Shown in pieces: positions 56,072-64,000 of a stretch of 64,000 nt of DNA. The DNA is taken from contig JAHRBC010000005.1 of the NCBI GenBank assembly GCA_022702545.1, forward strand, positions 2,976,001 to 3,040,000, given 5' to 3'. This DNA is from Phycomyces nitens (taxonomy: Eukaryota > Mucoromycota > Mucoromycetes > Mucorales > Phycomycetaceae). Each line of letters opens with the position of its first letter. Positions within the stretch are counted from its first letter, which is position 1. The notes beneath the pieces were generated by a model, which was not told the DNA's origin, did not search any database, and saw only the letters and a list, made by a program, of their open reading frames with translations. The translations under genes were made by a program, and so were the position numbers.

Positions 56072-59000
56072 ATGTCTTCTATTTCCGCTCTTAACAACAC
56101 TGCCTGTTACTGCAACAAATGCAACAACAACCAGCAAGGATTCTCTATTGTATCCAAGCGCACTTCCCAGCGTCATGCCAAAAGAGCAAGATTTGAAGAA
56201 GTCTTGGATTTTGAAAACAGTATGTTATTTTCAATATTAATTTTATCTTTGCTGCGCAATAATAACCATTAGCCTTTAATTGAACTCAGGCACACAAAGT
56301 GCCGTGATGGACGTTGATGTTGAGGGTAAAAAATATTTATTTGAAAACCAGTACAGGGCAATAAACTAATGTATTCTATATTTGTAGCAATCCCGACCTC
56401 TCAATCCGAATCCATGGAAACGGATGGTCAGGTCGGCCTACCATTTTTGGATTCCGTCCCGATGTCTGACGATGATTCAGTTGACAATGAGGCCAATGGC
56501 GATGGCGCCGAAATCACCGATGACTCTGACAATGACAGCGATGATGAAGCCGATGATGAAGAGATTGAGGTCGAGGAGTTTGACAGTGAAGGTCAGTATA
56601 GAATAGCTACAATACAAAAGCAAGCAAAAATTGAGTGTTAATAATTTTCCTTTTTAAATAATAGACCCTTTTGCTACTCCTGGTATGCCCGAAAACCCAG
56701 TGCACAGGGCAATTGCCATTTTCGTTGTTCTGTTTGCATCCCGTTATGTGGTCGATAAGGGTGCTGTTGTCTTGATTGAGTTCATCAACAAACTCTTGAC
56801 GATTTACGGACAGGACTTCCAATTGCCTTCAAGCCTTTCTGGTCTCCAAAGCATGACGGGTTTCACTGCCTTGACCAAGGGTGTAAAGAGATTCGTTGTG
56901 TGCCAGGATTGCCACACGGTTTATGAGGAAGCTGGGTCTGCTCCCCTTCAGTGCAGTTCCGCCAAGCTCGGTTCCGTTTCTCCATGTGGTTGCCAATTGA
57001 TGAAGCAATCATCATCTGGTGCTTTAGTCCCAAAACGTCAATACAACTACCAGTCCGTCAAGCAGGCGTTGAGAGTCCTTTTCCTCCGCCCGGATTTCGA
57101 AAGCAAGATCAGACAATGGAACCAGGAGTTGAAGATCGTTGATACAATGTGCGACGTTTATGATGGTGCGATGTGGAAGGGGTTGAAGGACAAGAACGGC
57201 GTTCCCTTTGTTGAAGACTCGCGCTCACTCATGTTGACTCTCAACATTGATTGGTTTCAGCCATTCGATGGTATCAGCCATTCCTCTGGAGCAATTTACC
57301 TCGCAATCAACAATTTGCCTCGAGAGGATAGGTTCAAGGCAGAGAACGTGATTCTTGTTGGTCTGATGCCTGGGCCAAAAGAACCAAGATCAGAGGAGAT
57401 TAACAACTACCTCAAGCCCTTGGTCGACGAGTTGGAGCAGCTGTATGTTGGAATGGCCATTCCAAGTTATGAAAACCCAAGTGGAGTAACTGTCCGTGCT
57501 GCACTCTTCATGGTTGCATGTGATATCCCTGCCGCCAGGAAAACCAGTGGATTCACGTCTCATAACAGTACCCATGCATGCTACAAATGCAGTCGTAGTT
57601 TCTCTCGCTTGGAAGGGACAAACAATGTCGATTTTCGTGGTTTTGATTTCTGTGCGTGGAGACTTGCAAATGGTGCTCAAAACCGGGTGCATGCTGAGGA
57701 GTGGAAGAGTGCAAGTACGCCCTCAGAAAGGCATCAGCTGGAGGTCGAAAATGGTGTTCGATGGTCGCAGTTGCATCGCCTTGGATACTTTGATCTAGTA
57801 CGTGGAACGATCATTGATCCCATGCACAACCTATTCCTGGGAACGGCGAAGAGGATGGTCGAGACGTGGACTGCCAGTGGTCTGATCACAGACAACAATC
57901 TTCGTGAGATGCAGAGGGTGGCAGAGACCATGGTGTTGCCTGCGGATTACGCAGTGTTGAAGACGAAGATTGGGAAGGGATTTCCCCATATGAAGGCCGA
58001 CGAGTGGAAATCCTGGGTGCTTGTTTACTCCCCTACTCTGTTGAAGACCGTTCTCCCTGCTGCCAAGTTCAAGAATTGGATTAGCTTTGTCGACGCCTGC
58101 CGCCTCTTGATAAAGCCAGCCATCACTTTTGACGAACTTGATGAAGCCCATAGTCACCTGGAGAAATTTGGTCAAGCCTGCGAACAACAATACCCACACA
58201 CTGTCCTCACCTGCAATATGCACCTACACCTCCATCTTCGCGAGACCATTCGTGATTTTGGACCAGTGTACGGCTATTGGCTCTTTGGGTTTGAGAGATA
58301 CAATGGGTTGTTGAAGAACATCGAGACAAACAGAAGAGACGGGTTCGAGTCAACATTTATGAAAACATTTGTCCAGAATTCGTACAAGGAGGACTATACG
58401 AATGCCATCCTCAAGTCATCAGTATCTGCTCCTTTCCTTCCTCTCTTAGCCAAACTTTCTTCGTCCTTTGCCACCTTGTCTCCACCTGCACCTGCACCTG
58501 CACCAACACGACGCCCATTCCGAATTCAAAATTTTGTGGATGCATCCCAAGATTCCGAATTCCCGATCAAGGGTAATGAGCCTCTTCCACCCTCTGCGTT
58601 TCCTCTCCAAGCTAGGCCAGCAACAGCAATGAGTGATGGCGACTATCCTCATTTGTTGGAGTATTATAAGGATACTTATGACATTTCTGAGCTGGAGAGC
58701 TATCAATACGCCACTTCTTCTTTGCTGTTTGTCGACAATCAGATAACAAAGATAAAGTCAATCAATCTTCTTGGGCAGATCTATCATGGTCACAATGGCT
58801 CTGGCAAGGGTGGATCATATATTCAAGCTTTGTTTGGCACTAGTACGGGTGAGAACCAGACTGCATATACTGGACAAATACAGTATATGTTTGTCCACAA
58901 CTTTACGCCGCCTCTCTCTGCCTCTGTTCGTCCAAATCGCCAATCATATCAAAGTCAGCATGTTTTCGCCTTTGTGAGATGGTATGGTGTGTCCTATGAT

Positions 59001-59177
59001 CGTTCGCGTGAGGATGAAGGTGTTGATATATGTTTGCCCGGCTTTTCTCCCCCCAGTCATGAGTGCATCTTGCCAGTGCATCGCCTTCTTTTAGAAGTTG
59101 CGACTGCCACGCACACAAGCCGAAATGGCGTGAAGAGGATGCTGGTCATCCCTTTGCCCAAAAAGCTTTGCATATAA
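56072..59177 (+). CDS. E5 transposase (CMC/Plavaka-like), intact
   Basis: Exons at 56072-56219 (148 nt), 56290-56325 (36 nt), 56388-56591 (204 nt) and 56665-59177 (2513 nt). The sum is 2901 nt, 966 aa, all in phase. Exons 1 and 2 have the same lengths as in E4. Motifs in order are CYCNKC with RHAKRAR, an acidic stretch in exon 3, CQDCH, ACDIPAARKTSGF, CYKC, IIDPMHNLFLG, FGFERYNG, TGQIQYMF, HVFAFVRWY and LPVHRLLLEVA. A Pro/Ala-rich insert (PPAPAPAPT) lies near 58480-58510. No disabling change is seen. A nuclear cut-and-paste role is inferred from the family. AATAAATAAATA follows the stop. Confidence 0.92.
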
Positions 59178-59301
59178 TAAATAAATAAATATCTTTTCTC
59201 TTTCATAAAAAAAAACAAACAGAAATAGCATTGCCTTTATAAATGTTGTCAAAACGTAATGCGTGTCAAAAAAATAGATGGATAGATAAAAAAATATTTT
59301 A

Positions 59302-60484
59302 TTAAAGCCCATGTCTAAGAGCCCACTGAGGAAGACTGGGATTAAAATTAGTCGGGACTGCCACGTCCACAGTTCTGGCATAAACCCTTGACAACATTTG
59401 ATGAGCATTTGCTCCAAGTTGGAGATCAACGAATCTGTCAACGACTTGGATGAATCGGTTAAACTATCAATTGCGCATCAGTAATCTACAGTCATTCAAT
59501 ATACTATTTATAATCAGCTCAACAACTCACTTCATTGCTTCTCCAACTTGGGCGAATTGTGCGAACCACACGTCTTCTTCCTGCTTCAGAGACTTCGTCA
59601 TCTGATTCTCCCTCGGACATTGCTCCCTTTTGGAGTGCACCTATGCAGTTCCAACCCATCTCCTGGTTGATCTCAGCCCTGTTATTGTCATATGCTGCCA
59701 AACGACGAGCATAGTTCTACAAATATTATTATTAATATGTGTTTAATAGATTTTTAATATATTGCAAACAACTTACTTCGTTTGCACGACCAGATCTTCG
59801 TGAACGTCTGTTCAACGCAGCCCTCACAGCAGGAGACTCTCTCACTTTTCGGCATCTACTAATGAAATTCTTGTGGAGCCTCTCACGAAGATCCTTTTGC
59901 CTCATTCCGTCGCCAGCAAACTTGCGCCCCAGGTAGACGAGCATTCGATCAACCAACTCCTTGTTGGGAGTCACGTTGAAGTGAACATCGGTGTTCCACC
60001 TGGGCTTATCGTTGTTGGCCTCTACTTCTGCTGGGACAGTTGACCGAAACTTTGGATTCCACATGAATTTGCGGATCGCAGCCTAATAATATATAAAAGT
60101 TAACAAACTGATAGTATAGTCTTTGCTCTTTAGTATAATACTTACATAAACCTCTGTGGAAACTCTCTTGCTGGGGTTTGACAAAGCAATGGGATCCGTC
60201 ACAACAACATTGCTAGTTGCACTGGTGGAGGCAACAGGAGCAGCAGGAGCAGCAGGAGCAGCAGGAGCAGCCTCAACGAAATTATCAATGGCAGTGATAG
60301 TCTCACGGTTTCCTACAATAATGACACCAAGTCTGGAATCCATCGTTACAAGTCTGGCGTTTGATGTCACCATCTCGCCTTCCATAATGGTCATCTTGTT
60401 CTCCATGGCAACAAGCTTTTCCAATATCAGATCCATGTCAGCAGTAGCAGGACGAGGAGCAATTGTTCTTCTTTGGTTAACCAT
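59302..60484 (-). CDS. E5 accessory protein, uncharacterised, 330 aa
   Basis: Exons on minus: 60484-60146 (339 nt), 60082-59777 (306 nt), 59716-59531 (186 nt) and 59463-59302 (162 nt). All are phase 0 and the frame is open. The N-terminus is NQRRTIAPRPA. A helical segment follows, rich in Met (MENKMTIMEGEMV), and then an Ala-Pro repeat (AAPAAPAAPAAP). The core has FMWNPKFRS, ANNDKPRW, TPNKELV and YLGRKFAGDGM. Exon 3 has NYARRL, AMSEGESDDE and IRPSWRSNE. Exon 4 starts FNRFIQVVD and ends QWALRHGL. The stop-to-stop gap to the transposase gene is about 125 bp. Function is unknown; co-inheritance with the transposase suggests a role in transposition. Confidence 0.87.
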
Positions 60485-60716
60485 TTTCTAGAATATGGTA
60501 AAGTATATTTCGATTATAATTATTAGTTTTTGTTCAATTGAAATAAAAATAAATATAATATACGTACAAAAACTGTTTGAGTGGGTGGGTGAGTAAGTGT
60601 GTGTGTGTGTGGGTTGTTGTAAAAGTAAGAGAGGTTGAATACTATCAAAAAGGCCGTTATATATAGGCATTTTGAATGACTATAAAGATGTTCCTCTATT
60701 GTCTTGAAGCACTGAG

Positions 60717-61657
60717 ATGCAAATCGGCCTTGATATTGTTTTTGGGCTCAATCCATCACACCTTCCGCAGCATGTTTCAAAGGTGAAAAAATTTTCAGAT
60801 TCTCTCCTTTTTCTTTGGTTCCCTTTATTTTTCCTTTTGCTTGCTTTTTTGATATCGGCGCCTTTCTCTGGTAAGACATTTTTTATACCTCTTTATACAC
60901 ACAAATTAACCTCTTTTTCATAGATGTGCGCTCCCATTGCAACTCATCCTTTCCACAATGGCCATCTAGACAAATACTCACTGGCCGCATTCACTGGTAC
61001 CATCATCTTGATAAAAATTATTTTCACTTCTCTCTCAGATTAGCCAAACAACTTATATAAGGATGCCATCGGCACCAGGTAAAAAATTTCTTTCAATCAT
61101 ACTTGTTCCCTCTCTGACTCTATTCCATTGTAGACTGCCCTGTCTATTCACGCCATCGGCCTCCTCCATCATTCGCGATTGTAATCATAAAGGTAATATT
61201 CTTTATAAATCTCTTTTTGCTTATTCAAAATATTATTCAGACTATTTATTAATAATTATTATTATGTGTTTTATAGGCTCCTTTGGTCTTTCTTTGCACA
61301 CCATGCCCCCTACTTTGATAACCCATTTGGCTCCTGGTATGTAAATTAAATATATCATCACTCTGTTCACCCATATTAATTTTTATTCCCTTTTTTATAG
61401 TAAAACCCGCCACACAGCCCATCCAGCCTTACAATTCAAGTCCCCTTTGCCCACTCTTGCCCATCTCTTGCAATGTAAGTATCTTTTGTCACACAAAAAT
61501 TTCCTCTTTGTATCCCATATCAATAACACTTCTTTATCTTTTACAGAACACTCCCGCAGCCCAAAAAATCGTTGGATATTCATATTTTTGCAGGTATTTT
61601 TTATGTAGAAAAATATTCCATCCAAATAGCAGCAAGCAACCGGGTAGAAACGGCTAG
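60717..61657 (+). other. E5 mini-exon region (putative third gene)
   Basis: The best-resolved copy. The last six exon blocks are 61044-61078, 61134-61192, 61277-61336, 61401-61474, 61547-61593 and 61630-61657. They join in one open frame across five GT-AG introns to a TAG at 61655-61657. The joined product contains TPSASSIIRDCNHK, NSSPLCPLLPISCN and NTPAAQKIVGYSYF. The start is unclear: an ATG block at 60717 (IVFGLNPSHLP) aligns with the first block of E2 and E4, but the linking exons are not resolved. Pro/Ser-rich, no known domain. Confidence 0.55.
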
Positions 61658-62178
61658 GCATAGGAATAGGCGTAATAGTAGACCCTGAACCTAGAAACAT
61701 TCTATTCTTTCTAATAAAAATAAAAACGTAAAACATTACCAATCAATTATAAACGGGAAATCAAATAATGGGTGATATATTACTGGTGAAGAAGGATAAA
61801 GAAGCTTTCAATCCATTCATTTAATTGGCTTTCATGAAGAGTATGCTCAATATTTTCGATAAATACACGACCATGTATTTTCATGAATATATGATTCTCC
61901 CAATATTTCCAGGTCCATAAATACGGCACCAAAATAGAACCGTACTTTTAAATATTTCTTTTTGTTTTTCCAGATCAGATCAGTACACCGAAAGTGCTAA
62001 CAGCCCTCACCTGCGGCACATTATTTCAAAAATCCACTACTAGATAGCACGTCAACGAGATAGCTGACAAGGTAGCTTGTCTCATAGTCGGAAAAAAAAC
62101 CACCCTATGTTAAAACATCGCTTTATAGTACAGCATTGCCACTTTTACGTTATTGGAATTTCTTTATTTTTTGCAGTG
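61658..62178. other. E5 right subterminal region, no gene
   Basis: Holds an AATAAA near 61713 and the right terminal repeat. No coding potential seen. Confidence 0.6.
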
Positions 62179-62952
62179 CAAGGTTTCTCCTGGGCTCAAA
62201 GTCGAATCTCATACAGGTGCAAAGTTGAAAACTTTTGGGAGAGTAGGGTTTGTTAGCTTTTTCTGCATATAGATTTTTGGTGTTTACCAGATTTTTGTGC
62301 TTAAAACTATGTTTTTAGTGTAATAGATTGTGTGTTTATAAATTGAAAAGACGATTACACACAGCAAATAAAGTTGGGGAGAAGCTGGCTTTCTCCATGG
62401 TATCAAGGATATCCTCAAGCAATTAACCAATCATTGAATACTATTACTGTGCAATCAAGCATAGAATGATCCCCCCCATTGTTTTATACCCCGTACTTAT
62501 TAGGTTTATGGTTTATATTTGTGTTTATTGGAAAGAATAGAATGGCTCTGTACACAAGCTCTAATACTATTACTGTTTATCCTTGCCGCTTCTACCAGCC
62601 TACTTGATACTACTTGGATCGGGTGCTTCACTACTGAACAATACCTGAAAATAGGGACCGACGGCGATTTGGCACTGGAAAAACGGGCTTGATTACTAGT
62701 GTGGAAAGATAAGTAAACAATAGTGTAATTACCTGAATTATGATAGACTCTACATATAATTCCGCTTGAGAACAACCTGGTCTTAGCTGCTAGCAGTATG
62801 TCGTGATAATTGCTAGCATAATTATTGAAAGAGGTGCTGCAGCTGAGGTCCAGTAGCACTTTTGGTGGGTATATCTAATTAGGTTATGGGGGGATTAAGC
62901 ATTTAAATGTGCGGTTCCGTTTTGAAAGAATCTATTTTGAGAGAATAACACT

Positions 62953-64000
62953 CACTACGGCGGAAAAAACGGTAGCTAACTACCGTTTTGGTAGCATTAC
63001 TACCGTTTTTTCCCACCAAAAAAAACGGTAGTAAAGACTCTGTATAAGGCGATTTTGGTAGCTGTTACCATTTTTTTAGTGCGAAAAAAAAGGGTAGTTA
63101 TGAGGCAGGAATAGGCACAGCTACCGTTTTTTTATCCAACCAAAATCGTTTCTTTATATACTATAGCCTCTCTTTTATATTACTTTATATACTAGCACCC
63201 ATTCTTTTTTTACTGCCATTTATTTGAAATAATGGTTTATTTTTTATTATAATTTCGATTTATTTCAAATAATATTAAAATATATATAATAATAATATAG
63301 AAACACCAAAAGCAAATACTATTTAATATTATAAAATGTATATGGTACAAACCTTTTACTCAATCTATACACGATGCCAACAACATGTTGTTATGACTTG
63401 GATGGCCTTTGGTCTTCACCAATTGCTATAAAAATATTGTGGTCAGAGAATGAAGCAATCAAATAAACCGAGCTTATTATTTTGGATAGCATACCAGTAT
63501 ACGTTGTGCTTGTCAATCGGCGTGCCAAGCATCTTGTTATGGATCACTGTCATGACTTGGATAGCACCTTTGGTCTTCATCGATTGCTATAAAAATATTG
63601 TGGTCAGAGAATGAAGCAATCAAATAAACCGAATATATTGTTTTGGGTAGCATACCAGTATATATTGTGCTTGTTAATCAGCGTGCCGAGCATCTTGTTG
63701 TGAATCACTGTCATGACTTGGAAGGCCTTTGGTCTTCATCAATTGCTATAAAGATATTGTGGTCAGAGAATGAAGCAATCAAATAAACCGAGCATATTGT
63801 TTTGGATAGCATACCAGTATATATTGTGCTTGTTAATCAGTATACCAAGCATCTCTTGAATTAATGCCACTATATGAAACGTACAGATGTAAATACTAGA
63901 TGCAGTAGAAGGAGAATAGAGAATGCGCAATATGATTAATTAAAGAGTGTAAACATATTATAATATTCTTACCATAGAAAATATATTGCTGTAAAGTCAG
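62953..64000 (+). mobile_element. E8: CACTACGG-end element, incomplete
   Basis: Opposite orientation to E6 and E7. It starts CACTACGGCGGAAAAAACGG, preceded by ACT (62950-62952), which is the predicted duplication. It follows E7's right part base by base and runs off the window. Confidence 0.88.
63400..63880. repeat. 159-161-bp tandem repeat, three units, in E8
   Basis: GTGGTCAGAGAATGAAGCAA occurs at about 63439, 63600 and 63759. The same unit is present once in E6 and twice in E7. Confidence 0.85.

Larger units (their letters stand above)
55830..62178 (+). mobile_element. E5: CACTG-end DNA transposon, 6.3 kb, intact main genes
   Basis: Left end CACTGGAAAAACTCCC; right end inward CACTGCAAAAAATAAAG. 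Target duplication CAA is at 55827-55829 and 62179-62181. The three gene regions follow the same order and strands as in E2 and E4. Transposase and accessory genes are open, so it may be autonomous. Beyond about 11 bp the two ends differ. Confidence 0.88.
55723..64000 (+). mobile_element. E9: CACTG-end element, interrupted and incomplete
   Basis: Its proposed left end CACTGCAAAAACTG is at 55723. Own parts are 55723-55829 and 62182-62673. From 62422 the sequence matches the E1 accessory-side region (1195-1435), including CCTTGCCGCTTCTACC and ACTTGGATCGGGTGCTTCAC. E5 sits at 55830-62178 and E10 from 62674. The right end lies beyond the window, so the target duplication (TTA predicted) cannot be checked. 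That 55723 and 62422 belong to one element is inference. Confidence 0.5.
62674..64000. mobile_element. E10: CACTG-end element, left part
   Basis: CACTGGAAAAACGGGCTTG at 62674 interrupts E1-like sequence of E9 directly after GGCGATTTGG. A CTAGTGTGG motif follows, as in E4. E8 cuts it at 62953. The right end is outside the window, and only 279 bp of its own sequence is visible. Confidence 0.55.

Noticed and set aside
61950..61975. GTTTTTCCAG near 61970 as the right end of E5
   Set aside because: It lacks the final TG and a matching CAA. The TTTGCAGTG end at 62178 has both.
55723..62320. Pairing CACTGC at 55723 with GTTTTTAGTG near 62316 as one element's ends
   Set aside because: Flanking triplets differ (TTA versus TAA), and the inward sequences do not match beyond a few bases.

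Overview
The window looks like a transposon-packed intergenic region of an early-diverging fungus, most likely Mucoromycota. The reasons are AT-rich DNA, 50-120 bp introns with GTAAGT-type donors, fungal En/Spm-Plavaka-like (CMC-type) transposases, Ty3/gypsy elements and a nuclear tRNA-Ala with Pol III signals. The taxon is an inference. I see no ordinary host protein-coding gene; the only clear host gene is the tRNA.

Layout. (1) 1-8549: 3' part of a Ty3/gypsy chromovirus, its integrase split by DNA transposon E1 (845-7342). (2) 8550-43811: a head-to-tail train of LTR-like units, called A, B and C here. All are in minus orientation and have related TGACRCG...CGTGTCA ends. The order is A1 (cut by the chromovirus), B1, B2, A2, C1, a full gypsy element (24766-30972), B3, A3. 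The train stops 8 bp before a tRNA-Ala gene (43820-43891). Several units are split by DNA transposons: E2 and E11 in B2, E6 in A2, E3 in B3. (3) 44405-54337: a C2H2-finger transposase-like gene on the minus strand, split by E4 (44611-51566). (4) 55723-64000: another CACTG-end element (E9) that appears to carry E5 (55830-62178) and E10, with E8 nested in E10.

The DNA transposons end in CACTG or CACTA and nearly all have a 3-bp target duplication that can be read directly: CCT, TAC, GTA, TAA, CAA, TTA, CAT, AAT. The five large ones (E1-E5) share an unusual layout. A four-exon transposase gene is followed by a convergent four-exon gene for an uncharacterised protein of about 300-330 aa. Beyond that lies a region of tiny exon-like modules on the transposase strand. 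Exon lengths and phases of the first two genes are strongly conserved (exon 2 of the second gene is 306 nt in all five copies). E4 and E5 keep both main genes open and are the best candidates for autonomous elements; E1, E2 and E3 carry disabling changes.

How it fits together: the LTR train looks like repeated integration beside a tRNA gene. The DNA transposons then landed in the LTRs and in one another. Most of the stop codons I can trace are C-to-T or G-to-A changes. Every boundary given here was read by eye from terminal motifs, target duplications and comparison between copies within the window.
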